64,000 bases of DNA, taken from Bog-113 sp965226755 (GTDB lineage Bacteria; Acidobacteriota; Terriglobia; Bryobacterales; Bryobacteraceae). Both the position numbers and the translations under genes were made by a program. Positions 26,379 through 35,728 of this stretch are shown piece after piece; position 1 is the first letter of the stretch; the number at the start of each line of letters is the position of its first letter. The stretch covers positions 248,001 to 312,000 of the forward strand of contig CBDDDT010000001.1 in the NCBI GenBank assembly GCA_965226755.1. Reading direction: 5' to 3'. The notes under the pieces were generated by a model. It was not told where the DNA came from, searched no databases, and saw only the letters and a program-made list of their open reading frames with translations.

Positions 26379-26496
26379 CGGAGCGGGTACATTGGATTTC
26401 GGCTGACTCCCGAAACTTGGCGCGCCGTTCGCGCGTCCATTCTGCAAAAGTTAGTCCGCGCGGCCTTCAGCGCCGCATGGAGGGGGTCATGCAGTC

Positions 26497-27354
26497 ATGA
26501 GCGTGCCGATTAATACAGCACTGCGAAATAGAGCAGCTCGTCAGGCGGAGCCTCACGCAGTTTCGGTCCGGATGATAACTGATCCGGCCGGCAAAAGTGA
26601 AACGCCCGCGTTATCCAAGGTCTGCGTGGCGGTTCACGTCGGCCGGGCAGTCTACATGGAGTGCAAGCGGGGTGGCCAGAAACACTCCGGATGGGGCGTT
26701 CATGCGGACATCGACGTGATTCCGGCTTTCACGTCCTGCGTGTGGGAGCCGAAGGACGAAGACACCGCGCTGATACTCGCGCTGGATCCCGGTCTGTTCC
26801 CGCGGCTGGCGGAAGACGTCGGAAAGCGTGCAGACCGCGTAGAGATTCTCAACCGCTTCCAAATTCGGGATGCTCAGATGGAGAGCATCGCCTGGATTTT
26901 GAAGGCGGAAATGGAAGCGGGGTATCCAAGCGGCCGCATCTTTTGCGACAGCTTGGGAACCGCTCTGGCGGCTTACCTGCTGAATCGGCATAGCAGTTCG
27001 GCGGGACTTCCGGAGGTCGCGAGTGCCGGGATGGGCGCCCGCATGCTGAAGCGCGTCCTGGGTTTCATCGAGGACGATTTGGCTCGGGATTTATCGCTTC
27101 GAGAGATTGCGGCAGTCGCGGGCGTCAGCATTTCGCATTTCAAAGTGATGTTCCGGCAGAGCATGGGAATTCCGGTCCATCAATACGTTCTGCGGCGCCG
27201 AGTCGAGAGAGCGGAAACGCTGCTGCGCGCGAGCACGCTGCCGGTGATCCAGATTGCGCAGGAGACCGGGTTCGCGCATCAAAGCCACTTAGCCCACCAC
27301 ATGCGGCGCATTCTGGGCTATTCCCCAACGGCCATTCGTAAGCTGGCGGAGTAA
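26497..27354 (+). CDS. AraC-family transcriptional regulator
   Basis: The 285-residue protein has a C-terminal double helix-turn-helix of the AraC/XylS type: LSLREIAAVAGVSISHFKVM, QSMGIPVHQYVLRRRVERAE, IAQETGFAHQSHLAHHMRR, then GYSPTAIRK. The N-terminal 170 residues are a divergent sensory domain like those in many acidobacterial AraC proteins. It lies 117 bases upstream of the TonB-dependent receptor gene on the same strand, so it may control that receptor. That link is inferred from position only. Confidence 0.88.
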   Translation: MSVPINTALRNRAARQAEPHAVSVRMITDPAGKSETPALSKVCVAVHVGRAVYMECKRGGQKHSGWGVHADIDVIPAFTSCVWEPKDEDTALILALDPGLFPRLAEDVGKRADRVEILNRFQIRDAQMESIAWILKAEMEAGYPSGRIFCDSLGTALAAYLLNRHSSSAGLPEVASAGMGARMLKRVLGFIEDDLARDLSLREIAAVAGVSISHFKVMFRQSMGIPVHQYVLRRRVERAETLLRASTLPVIQIAQETGFAHQSHLAHHMRRILGYSPTAIRKLAE

Positions 27355-27471
27355 CCGGGCAACTTTCCGGTCTGATTCTGCTCATCTCCGTCTGAACCTG
27401 CGCGACGGCATCCCACCGCCGGTCCCAAGATGGCTTAGCAGGGGTTTTATTTCACGCAGAGGTGGGACTCG

Positions 27472-30400
27472 ATGAAGCTTCATCACGTTTGGACACTCTT
27501 ACTTCTTGCGGCGATGGTCATTTTCACATCGCCAAGGACGTTTGGTCAGACGGAAACAACCGGCGATATCGCCGGGACCGTAATGGATACCTCCGGCGCT
27601 GTCGTCGCCGGGGCCACCGTCACGCTCACGTTTCCCGCAACAGATGAGACAAGGAACGCGACCGCCAACGATTCCGGCCAGTTTCGGTTCACGTTCCTGC
27701 ATCCCGGAAGCTACGTCATTTCGGTGAGCGCGGCGAGCTTGCGGTCAGACCTCACGAAGGTGACGGTTCAGATCGGCCAGGCGCTGAACATCAACCTGGT
27801 CGCGAAGATCCAGGCGACGCAGCAGACTGTCGACGTGAGCGCGGACGCCGCGCTGGTCGACACGGAAACCGCAAACCTGGCGACTAACTTCTCCCAACGG
27901 CAGATCCAGGAACTGCCGGCGCCGGGAGGCGACCTGACGACGGTCGCCTTCAGCGTCCCTGGCATTTCGCTCAGCACCGGCATGGGCTACGGCAATTTCA
28001 GTTCTCACGGACTGCCGGGCGTGTCCAATCTGTTCACCATCAACGGGACCGACTACAACGATCCTTATCTGAATCTGAATAACTCCGGCGCCAGCAACTT
28101 GCTTTTGGGACAAAACGAAGTCTCCGAGGCGTCGGTGGTGCAGAACGCGTATAGCGTTCAATTCGGACGGCAAGCCGGGGCGCAGGTGAACTTCGTGACG
28201 AAATCCGGCACGAATCGCGTACACGGCAACCTTCTTTACAACTACAACGATGACATTTTCAACGCGAACACCTTCTTCAACAACGAAGCGGGCGCGCCGC
28301 GGCCTAAGTCGGTCTCCAATCAGTGGGGCGCTTCCCTTGGCGGTCCGGTCAAGAAGGACAAGGTATTTTTCTTTGCCGACACGGAAGGTCTCCGGTACAT
28401 TCTGCCGTTCAGCGGAACGGTGGTCGTGCCCTCGCAACAGCTCCAGACGTATATCCTGAACACCCTGCCGGCGGCGCAGCTTCCGCTTTATGAGAATGCG
28501 TTCAAGCTTTACGATTCGGCTTCCGGGTACGCCACCAGCCAGCCGGCCACGACGGGGAACGGACTGCTTCAGGATCCCAGCGGCCAGCTTGGCTGCGGGA
28601 ACTACTTTTCCAACACGGGCAACGGCTATTCCGGCGTGATTGCGCCCAACGGCGGCGTCTTCGGCCAGAACGTCGCCTGCGCCAACGCCTGGCGCGCCAG
28701 CGCTCCGAATCTGAATACCGAATGGCTCACCACGGTGCGCGGCGACTGGAACATCACCGACAAGCAGAAGCTCTATATGCGGTATAAGACCGACCATGGA
28801 GTGCAGGCCACCGGCACCAACCTCATCAATTCGGCGTTCAATACGGACAGCGTTCAGCCCGAATATGAGGGGCAGTTGAACTACACCTACGTACTCAGCC
28901 CGAGCATGGTGAATAACTTCATCGGTTCGGCGCTTTGGTACAGCGCTCTTTTCGGCCCGACGAACCCTTCCGCGTCGCTTGCCGCTTTTCCGACCTACTT
29001 TCAATTCAACGACGGCGGCGTGACCGGCGGAGGTTATTATCCGCTGGGGGTCGATTGGCAGATTTATCCGCAAGGCCGCAACGTCGGGCAGCTTGAGCTG
29101 ATCGACGACTTCTCCGCGATCAAGGGGAGCCACACGCTGAAATTCGGCGTCAATATGCGGAAGAACCGGGTTAGCGATCATGGCCTGAACGTTGACACGG
29201 CCGGCGCGTATAGCTTTGGATCGCTCGGCGATTTCGCCGCGGGAGTCACCAACCCGAGCACGGGAAGCAACTACACGCAAAGCTTCACCACCCTGGATGT
29301 CGCGCACATCCGGTTCTACAACCTCGGCTTATATGCCCAGGATGAGTGGAACGTGCGGCCGAACCTGAAGGTCACCTATGGAATCCGGTTCGACCGCACG
29401 GGCGATCCGAGCTGCCTGGATAATTGCTTCTCGCGGCTGGCGAACGGATTTCAGCCCACCAGCGCGAGCGTGCCCTACGACCAATCCGTCGAAACCGGCT
29501 TGCGGTATGCATATGGATCCACGGAATTCGCGAATCCGGAAGGCCGGCTAGGCGTTGTCTGGAGTCCGCTGGGCGCAAAAGGCCCGGTGATTCGGACGGG
29601 CGCCGGAATGTTCGCGGATCTGCCGCCGGGCTTCCTGGTGGCGAGCGTGTTCAGCAACTCGCCCAATCCGTTCGCGGCATTTGTGAACGGCGGGCAGACG
29701 GTGAACTCCATCGCGTCGGGCGACCCAAGCAGCGCCGCTTCGCTTGCGCAGGCCGAATACTCCGTGTTCCGCGGCGGATTCTTCGGCGGCCAGACGGTCA
29801 CGCAGCTTTCGAATAACGTTCCGGGAGGGGCATTCGGTCCTCCGGGAGTTTTTGTGCCGCCGGCTGAACTGAAGTCCCCGAAGTATGTCGAATGGAGCTT
29901 CGAGATTGAACAACCCCTCGGGCAAAAGAGTGTCTTCGTGGCGACTTACAGCGGGAACCACGGCTACGATCTCTTTGCGCAGAACGGCTTCGCCAACGCG
30001 AACTATAACGCGGCGAACTTCCCGAATGGATTTGGCGGACTGCCGGCCAGCAGCCCGGATCCGCGCTTCAATGTCGCGGACGTTCTTCTGAATAACGCAG
30101 TTTCCAACTACGACGGTCTGAGCGTGCAGTTCCGGCGGGCCTTGACGTATGGGTTCCAGGGACAGATCAGCTATACGTGGAGCCACGCTTTGGACGACAT
30201 CTCGAACGGCGGATCGGGCCTTTTCTATTCCGGATCGTCCCTGACGGCTCTGGAGAACCCGGTTCTTTCTCAGAATTACGGCAACGCGGATTACGACATA
30301 CGGCATAGCCTGCAAGCCGATTTTGTCTGGGACGCGCCCTGGAAGACGAGCAATAAGTTACTGGCCCAGTTCCTCGGCTGGACAGTGGCGAGTAAGTTCT

Positions 30401-30873
30401 ACTTCCGGACCGGGACGCCGTTTAGCGTGATCGACAGCCAGCTTCCGGGTCTGATTTCCTCAACCGTCAGCGGATCGATCACCGCCACCGAAATCGCTCC
30501 CACGAATTCACAATGCGGGAGCGGCGCCGTGGATACACCCTGCTTCTCCGCCGCGAATTTCGTCGCCAGCGGACAGGAGACGGGGTTCGGCAATCTGGCG
30601 CGGAACGCGTTCCGCGGACCGGGGTACCAGGACGTCGATGCATCCGTCTACAAGACGTTCAGCATCGGCGAGAGCGGGAGGCTGATGGTCGGGGCCAGCG
30701 CTTACAACCTGCTGAACCATGCCAACTTCGCGAACCCGAGCGGGGACGTCGCGAGTCCCGCGCTTGGTTATATTCAAAGCGTAGTTTCTCCGCCGACCAG
30801 TCCGTATGGGTCATTCCAGGGCTCCGGGGTGGCGGGTCGCGTCATTGTGCTCACGGGACGGTTTAACTTCTAA
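27472..30873 (+). CDS. TonB-dependent receptor with carboxypeptidase-regulatory-like domain (Oar-like)
   Basis: The 1133-residue protein has a signal peptide (about residues 1-25). A CarboxypepD_reg-like beta-sandwich follows (GDIAGTVMDTSGAVVAGATV...GQFRFTFLHPGSYVISV), then a plug domain (from about residue 130: QIQELPAPGGDLTTVAFSVP) and a long outer-membrane beta-barrel. The C-terminus is the strand GRVIVLTGRFNF, ending in Phe. This Oar-like class is greatly expanded in Acidobacteria and probably imports large substrates such as glycans or peptides with TonB energy. The ligand cannot be told. A clear terminator follows the stop. Confidence 0.93.
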   Translation: MKLHHVWTLLLLAAMVIFTSPRTFGQTETTGDIAGTVMDTSGAVVAGATVTLTFPATDETRNATANDSGQFRFTFLHPGSYVISVSAASLRSDLTKVTVQIGQALNINLVAKIQATQQTVDVSADAALVDTETANLATNFSQRQIQELPAPGGDLTTVAFSVPGISLSTGMGYGNFSSHGLPGVSNLFTINGTDYNDPYLNLNNSGASNLLLGQNEVSEASVVQNAYSVQFGRQAGAQVNFVTKSGTNRVHGNLLYNYNDDIFNANTFFNNEAGAPRPKSVSNQWGASLGGPVKKDKVFFFADTEGLRYILPFSGTVVVPSQQLQTYILNTLPAAQLPLYENAFKLYDSASGYATSQPATTGNGLLQDPSGQLGCGNYFSNTGNGYSGVIAPNGGVFGQNVACANAWRASAPNLNTEWLTTVRGDWNITDKQKLYMRYKTDHGVQATGTNLINSAFNTDSVQPEYEGQLNYTYVLSPSMVNNFIGSALWYSALFGPTNPSASLAAFPTYFQFNDGGVTGGGYYPLGVDWQIYPQGRNVGQLELIDDFSAIKGSHTLKFGVNMRKNRVSDHGLNVDTAGAYSFGSLGDFAAGVTNPSTGSNYTQSFTTLDVAHIRFYNLGLYAQDEWNVRPNLKVTYGIRFDRTGDPSCLDNCFSRLANGFQPTSASVPYDQSVETGLRYAYGSTEFANPEGRLGVVWSPLGAKGPVIRTGAGMFADLPPGFLVASVFSNSPNPFAAFVNGGQTVNSIASGDPSSAASLAQAEYSVFRGGFFGGQTVTQLSNNVPGGAFGPPGVFVPPAELKSPKYVEWSFEIEQPLGQKSVFVATYSGNHGYDLFAQNGFANANYNAANFPNGFGGLPASSPDPRFNVADVLLNNAVSNYDGLSVQFRRALTYGFQGQISYTWSHALDDISNGGSGLFYSGSSLTALENPVLSQNYGNADYDIRHSLQADFVWDAPWKTSNKLLAQFLGWTVASKFYFRTGTPFSVIDSQLPGLISSTVSGSITATEIAPTNSQCGSGAVDTPCFSAANFVASGQETGFGNLARNAFRGPGYQDVDASVYKTFSIGESGRLMVGASAYNLLNHANFANPSGDVASPALGYIQSVVSPPTSPYGSFQGSGVAGRVIVLTGRFNF

Positions 30874-30902
30874 GGCCGCCAGTTACGAACAGAGTGAGTT
30901 CA

Positions 30903-30926
30903 GGGAGTCCTCCGGGGCTCCCTTTT
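30903..30926 (+). terminator. Intrinsic terminator after the TonB receptor gene
   Basis: GGGAGTCC-TCC-GGGGCTCCC followed by TTTT forms a GC-rich stem (GGGAG/CTCCC extended by a T-G pair and CC/GG) with a T tract, 30 bases after the receptor stop. Confidence 0.75.
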
Positions 30927-30952
30927 CTATTGGGTTCCGCGCTTGTGTCAGC

Positions 30953-32056
30953 TTAGTGATTCGCGGCTGGAGGCTGAGTCTTGAACAGAGCCACATCTTT
31001 GGCGGCCCGGGTTTCCACGCCGGGCTTCTGCAGGAAGCCCAGATCGCGGAACCAGTCGATGAACCGAAATTGCCAGGAGCCGAAAGGAGTGTTATTTCGA
31101 TCGGTCAGGCCGCCGGTCATGTGACTGCCGTCGGGCAAAGCGTCGCCGGGGTGACGGCCGTTTCCATAGATATGGAGTTCGATATTCGGAACGCTCATGG
31201 CGAGCATGGCGCTAAAGTATTCGACGGCCCAGACAGCGTGAACGCGGTCGCCCGAGCCGCCGCACACGATGAAAGCCGGAGGAACGTCGCGGGGGATGGG
31301 CGGGGGAGTGCGGTTGCGCGCGAAGGGCGACGGACCCGGATAGATGATGCCGGCGAAGTCAGGACGCGAACTAATTCCCGCCAGAGGATCCCCGGGCTGA
31401 TTATTCTTCTTATCGAAGTCATCGTACAACACCGCGGCCGCCGCCGTTAGCTCCGCGCCCGCGGAGAAACCCATCATCCCGATCTTATTCGGATCGATGT
31501 TCCATTGCTTGGAGTAGGCGCGGACGAGCCGGATTGCCTGGAGCGCGTCGTTCACGGCGTCGACTTGCGGGTTGTAGCCGTCGTGACGGAGACGATTCCG
31601 AAGAATGATAGTGCTGACTCCGTAGTTATAGAAGAACGGAACGAAATCCGCGCTCTCACTCCCGACGTTCAGCGTGTTGTGGCCCCCGCCCGCCACCAGG
31701 ATTACGGCCGCGCCGGTGTTCAGGCCGCGATCGACGGTATGGACCTCGATGGAGGGATTGTGAATATTGATGATGCTGTTGATGCGCCCCGGCACGCTCT
31801 GACTCAGGCTGTATTGCTCGGGCTCGCGAACCCGTTCGCTCTTGAGGAATGGCGAGCCCGGCGGATAGAGAGGGACCACCACGCCGCCGGGCAGGATCGG
31901 CTGCGGCGCATAGGGCGCATCGGTCGCCGGTCCCGGTTGCGGCACTCCGAGCGGAGGCGGCAAGGGAGGCAGCGGATTTTGTGCACCCGCGCTGGCTATC
32001 GCCAGTCCTGATAGCAGCAACGAAATAAACTGGGGCCTGATTTTCATTCGTTCCAT
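30953..32056 (-). CDS. Secreted alpha/beta-hydrolase (esterase/acetyl-xylan-esterase-like)
   Basis: The 367-residue protein has a signal peptide (about residues 4-25) and a Pro-rich linker (PPLPPPLGVPQPGPATDAPY). The hydrolase domain has AVILVAGGGHNTLNVG at the oxyanion loop, the nucleophile in IGMMGFSAGAELTAAA (GxSxG) and a late His in NGRHPGDALPDG. It resembles BD-FAE/AXE-type esterases that remove acetyl or feruloyl groups from plant polysaccharides. The first ATG is supported by AGGAG six bases upstream. Polysaccharide deacetylation is an inference. Confidence 0.85.
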   Translation of the reverse strand: MERMKIRPQFISLLLSGLAIASAGAQNPLPPLPPPLGVPQPGPATDAPYAPQPILPGGVVVPLYPPGSPFLKSERVREPEQYSLSQSVPGRINSIINIHNPSIEVHTVDRGLNTGAAVILVAGGGHNTLNVGSESADFVPFFYNYGVSTIILRNRLRHDGYNPQVDAVNDALQAIRLVRAYSKQWNIDPNKIGMMGFSAGAELTAAAAVLYDDFDKKNNQPGDPLAGISSRPDFAGIIYPGPSPFARNRTPPPIPRDVPPAFIVCGGSGDRVHAVWAVEYFSAMLAMSVPNIELHIYGNGRHPGDALPDGSHMTGGLTDRNNTPFGSWQFRFIDWFRDLGFLQKPGVETRAAKDVALFKTQPPAANH

Positions 32057-32176
32057 ACCTTACTCCTATCAGATCGCGATCGCTTTTTGCGCGCGCGATA
32101 AGCGGTGTTTGGGTCCGCCGGCAAACGACGGCAGTTGCATTTTTCGCGGAAAGGAGTATAAGGGTCTGGGGGATTT

Positions 32177-32626
32177 ATGCGTTACGTGGTTCTTTCAGCG
32201 GCTTGCTTTCTGGCGCTCGGAGTCGCGCCGGTGTGGGGCGACGGGGGGAAACCTGACATCAGCGGAACCTGGCGGCTCGACCCGGCGAAGAGCGAGACCC
32301 ATGCGCCCGGAACGGCCGGGATGACGATGAGCATCGAGCAGAAGGGCAACGCTTTCCACTTCGCCAAGACGTTTCAAACAGCCGACGGCAAGGAGGCGAA
32401 AACGGAATTCAAGTGCAGCACCGACGGCAAGGAGTGCGACGCGGGCGGCGTGAAGATCTCGCTCTGGTACAACGGCCCTGTTCTTGTCGAGATGGACGCG
32501 GGCGCCGATGTGATCAGCAAGAGCAGCATGAAACTAAGCGAAGACAAGAAATCGATGAGCGTCGAGATCGAGCATATCGTGCCGCAGGCTGATACCGATA
32601 AAGTCGTGCTCGCGAAGGTCGAGTGA
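32177..32626 (+). CDS. Small secreted protein, DISGTW-type, unknown function
   Basis: The 149-residue protein has a signal peptide (MRYVVLSAACFLALGVAPVWG). It opens with the motif PDISGTWRLDPAKSE that starts many small beta-rich acidobacterial secreted proteins, and continues with lipocalin-like alternating strands (TMSIEQKGNAFHFAKTF, TEFKCSTDGKECDAGG). Two cysteines could form a disulfide. No enzymatic motif is visible. It is monocistronic and convergent with the next gene. Confidence 0.75.
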   Translation: MRYVVLSAACFLALGVAPVWGDGGKPDISGTWRLDPAKSETHAPGTAGMTMSIEQKGNAFHFAKTFQTADGKEAKTEFKCSTDGKECDAGGVKISLWYNGPVLVEMDAGADVISKSSMKLSEDKKSMSVEIEHIVPQADTDKVVLAKVE

Positions 32627-32637
32627 ACTTCCGGGCG

Positions 32638-33396
32638 CTAACTCTGGCGCGGCGTCAAGCCTAAGCTCTTCGCCATGCCGGCGAACGCCTCGGCGAGAGA
32701 GTTGGTGACCGGGGAAGACCCGTCAGAACGTCTAACCCACCTTGACTCCCAGTCCGAAAACGGAGGGCCGAATTCCTGCAGGCGTTCCACGGCGGCAGCC
32801 CTGGCCGCTTCGTCAGAATCCAATGCGGCGTAGAACGCGATCAGCTCGTGCACATACGGAGTGCCGCAATCGACGTGATCGCGAATGGCCTCTAGCGCGG
32901 CTCTTGCCCGCGGCCGCGAGGTACTCTGAAAATGCAGAAATTCTTGAAATTTGGGCACACCAGCCCATAACTGCTGCGCCCGTCGGATTGCCCAGACGCG
33001 ATGAAAGCGATCCTTGTCCTTCATTGCGTCGAGTGGTATCGCGTTCATCGTATTGCAGCGCGGGCAGCGGTTCAGAGCGAATCCGCGGACGCCTTTCTCG
33101 GCCCAGGTTTCGGCGGCGCCCGGCAATGATTCAGACTGAACCGCCCTGACTCCGGCCGCGATGTTAGTCGCCCGGATGTAGTCTTGCGCCGCATAGCGGG
33201 AGGTGAAGAGCAACATGGCGACGCCATACGCGGCTCCCATATGGAACGTGAAAATTCCCGTGGCGTTTCCGCACACGAAAAACCATTCGGGGAGCGGCTG
33301 CGTGGTTCGAATCAATTCTGCCCGGCGCGTAAACTCTTTCAACGCTTCCGGGTTGAATGGTTTTGATAAAGCATCGCCATGCGGGAGATCTTCCAT
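32638..33396 (-). CDS. Hypothetical protein with a CPRC motif
   Basis: The 252-residue protein has no signal peptide. The first half (PFNPEALKEFTRRAELIRTT, then PLPEWFFVCGN and AMLLFTSRYAAQDYIRATN) is reminiscent of SseB-like proteins. The middle carries CPRCNTMNAI, which could bind zinc with another Cys, and the second half is helical. No family is recognised with confidence. It faces the DHH gene divergently. Confidence 0.55.
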   Translation of the reverse strand: MEDLPHGDALSKPFNPEALKEFTRRAELIRTTQPLPEWFFVCGNATGIFTFHMGAAYGVAMLLFTSRYAAQDYIRATNIAAGVRAVQSESLPGAAETWAEKGVRGFALNRCPRCNTMNAIPLDAMKDKDRFHRVWAIRRAQQLWAGVPKFQEFLHFQSTSRPRARAALEAIRDHVDCGTPYVHELIAFYAALDSDEAARAAAVERLQEFGPPFSDWESRWVRRSDGSSPVTNSLAEAFAGMAKSLGLTPRQS

Positions 33397-33550
33397 CAGG
33401 TGTACGCCTCGGACCGCTTTTTCCGATCAGAGCAAAGAAATGGTATCGCGAAACGCCTACACCTCGCAAGGCACCTGATCTGCCGCGCGGCGCCGCCGAA
33501 ACTTGCAAACCGGAGCTATTTCAGTCAAGCTGGGAGGTTTTCGACCCCTC

Positions 33551-34507
33551 ATGCTCGTTCGCGTCCTGCACCATAACCACTGCTTCGATGGCGCCGCTTC
33601 CGCCGCGTTCTTCAGCCGGTTCGTCGAGTCGGCCTTTTACCCGAAGGCTGAATTCCGCTTCACCGGGATGGTTCATCAGCCCCAGCAAACGTTCCCGGAA
33701 TCGCTTTTTGACGGCGACGAGAACGCCATTGTGGATTTCAAGTATTCCAACAATCCCAAGCTCTCCTGGTGGTTTGACCATCATCAGAGCGCTTTTCTCA
33801 CGCCTGAAGACGCCAGCCACTTCTCCCGCGACCGCAGCGGCAAGAAGATGTACGACCCCAATTACAAGTCCTGCACGAAGTTCATCTCCACCATCGCGCG
33901 GGAGCGCTTCGGCTTCACCGCGCCCGATCTGGACGAACTGGTCGAATGGGCCGACATCGTCGATGGCGCGCAGTATCGCGACGCCAAGACGGCGGTCGAG
34001 ATGCCGGCGCCGGCCATGAAGCTCACCCTGGTGATCGAGGGCGCCAAAGGCGAGGATGTCGTGCGCCGTATGATCGGCTGGATGCGCGAGATGCCTTTGG
34101 AGGCGATTGTCGAGCAGCCCGAAGTGCAGGACTTGTTCGCGCCGCTTTACGAGAGGCACGTCCAATCCGTCGACATGATCCGGGAGCGCGCCCGCCAGGA
34201 TGATTCCGTCGTCACGTTCGACCTCACGGGCTTCGATCTGGAAGGCTACAACAAGTTTATCCCGTACTACCTGTTTCCGAAGAGCAGCTATACGGTCTCG
34301 GTGCTTCCGACCAGTTACCGGACCAAGATCAGCGTAGGCTCAAATCCCTGGTCGCCCCGGGAGATCACCCACAACCTGGCGTCCATCTGCGAACGCTACG
34401 GGGGCGGCGGACATTCCAAGGTCGGAGCGATCAGCCTGGCGCCGGGCGCGCTCGATCAGGCCCGCAAGGTGGCCGCTGAGATCACGGACATCCTCAAAGA
34501 GGATTGA
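33551..34507 (+). CDS. DHH-family phosphoesterase
   Basis: From the ATG at 33551 the protein has 318 residues. It has an N-terminal DHH domain with VLHHNHCFDGAASAAFF (metal-binding motif I, usually HxxxDxD), WWFDHHQSAF (the DHH motif) and WADIVDGAQY, plus a C-terminal DHHA1-type end with RYGGGGHSKVGAISL. Family members hydrolyse nanoRNA, pAp or cyclic dinucleotides. The first motif is divergent, so the substrate may differ from NrnA. A GGGAGG lies rather far (about 15 bases) upstream of the ATG. Confidence 0.82.
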   Translation: MLVRVLHHNHCFDGAASAAFFSRFVESAFYPKAEFRFTGMVHQPQQTFPESLFDGDENAIVDFKYSNNPKLSWWFDHHQSAFLTPEDASHFSRDRSGKKMYDPNYKSCTKFISTIARERFGFTAPDLDELVEWADIVDGAQYRDAKTAVEMPAPAMKLTLVIEGAKGEDVVRRMIGWMREMPLEAIVEQPEVQDLFAPLYERHVQSVDMIRERARQDDSVVTFDLTGFDLEGYNKFIPYYLFPKSSYTVSVLPTSYRTKISVGSNPWSPREITHNLASICERYGGGGHSKVGAISLAPGALDQARKVAAEITDILKED

Positions 34508-34514
34508 TCGATTG

Positions 34515-35711
34515 TCAGATTAAACCGAGCGCCTTGCCGGCTTTCCGGAAGGCCTCGAGCGCGCGGTCGAGCTCCTCGCGGGTGTGGGTCGCGTTGAGAA
34601 TCGTGCGCACTCGGGCGTTGCCTTTAGGCACCGTCGGAAAGCCGATTCCCGTGGCCAGCACGCCTTCCGCGAAAAGGGCCTGCGAAAACCGGTGCGCCTG
34701 GTCCGCTTCGCCCACCATCACCGGTACGATCGGCGTCTCGCTCATGCCCGTATTGAAGCCTTCGCGGTCGAGCGCCGCTTTCCAATAGCGCGTGTTCGCC
34801 CAGAGGTTCTCGATGCGCTCCGGCTCATTTTCCAGGACGTCGAACGCGGCGATGCAGGCCGCGGCGACGGCGGGCGGATGCGAGGTGGAGAACAGGAACG
34901 GACGCGCGCGGTGGTAAAGGAAATCGATCAGGTCGCGCGTGCCGCAGACATAGCCGCCCAGCACTCCGACGGCTTTGGAGAGCGTGCCCACCTGGATATC
35001 CACGCGGCCGTGCAGCCCGAAGTGGTCCACCGTGCCGCGGCCGTTGCGGCCCAAGACGCCGGAGGAATGCGCGTCGTCCACCATCATGATGGCGCCGTGC
35101 TTCTCCGCCGCCGCGACCAGCTCGGGCAGCGGGCCGATATCGCCGTCCATGGAGAACACGCCATCCGAGATCAGCAGTTTGCGCCCGGGCGCGTCCGCCA
35201 GCCCCGCCAGAATCTTCTCCGCGGCGGCGTGGTCTTTGTGCGGGAACACGTGGATTTTGGCGCGCGAAAGCCGGCAGCCGTCGATGATGCTGGCGTGGTT
35301 CAGCGCGTCGGAGATGATGTGATCTTCCGGCGTCAGAATCGCGGAGACGACGCCCGCGTTGGCGGCGAAGCCCGACTGGAAGACCACGCAGGCTTCCACG
35401 CTCTTGAAGCGCGCGATGCGTTCCTCCAACTCCATATGCAGGCTCATGGTGCCTGAAATGGTGCGCACGGCGCCGGAGCCCGCGCCGTACGTGCGGGCCG
35501 CCTCGATGGCCGCTTCAATCAGTTTGGGGTGCGTGCAGAGTCCCAGGTAATTGTTGGAGGCCAGGTTGATGACTTCTTTGCCGTCGAACTTCGCTTCCGC
35601 GGCGCAGGCCGATTGGAGAATGCGAAGGCGCTGGTAAGTGCCGTTCGCGCGGAACTGATCGAGCTGCTCGCTCAGGTAGGCGAGCGGATTGGCAATCGTG
35701 GGGGCGGACAT
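34515..35711 (-). CDS. kbl: Glycine C-acetyltransferase / 2-amino-3-ketobutyrate CoA ligase
   Basis: At 398 residues it has the standard alpha-oxoamine synthase length. Family features are ASNNYLGLCTHPKLIEAAIE, SGTMSLHMELEERIA, DDAHSSGVLGRNGRGT and the PLP lysine in GTLSKAVGVLGG (K246). The sequence is closest in character to Kbl, which cleaves 2-amino-3-ketobutyrate with CoA to glycine and acetyl-CoA in threonine breakdown. BioF is the main alternative. No threonine dehydrogenase gene is nearby. It follows purB with a 17-base gap, so it may share a transcript. Confidence 0.88.
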   Translation of the reverse strand: MSAPTIANPLAYLSEQLDQFRANGTYQRLRILQSACAAEAKFDGKEVINLASNNYLGLCTHPKLIEAAIEAARTYGAGSGAVRTISGTMSLHMELEERIARFKSVEACVVFQSGFAANAGVVSAILTPEDHIISDALNHASIIDGCRLSRAKIHVFPHKDHAAAEKILAGLADAPGRKLLISDGVFSMDGDIGPLPELVAAAEKHGAIMMVDDAHSSGVLGRNGRGTVDHFGLHGRVDIQVGTLSKAVGVLGGYVCGTRDLIDFLYHRARPFLFSTSHPPAVAAACIAAFDVLENEPERIENLWANTRYWKAALDREGFNTGMSETPIVPVMVGEADQAHRFSQALFAEGVLATGIGFPTVPKGNARVRTILNATHTREELDRALEAFRKAGKALGLI

Positions 35712-35728
35712 TCAACCCATTATAGGTT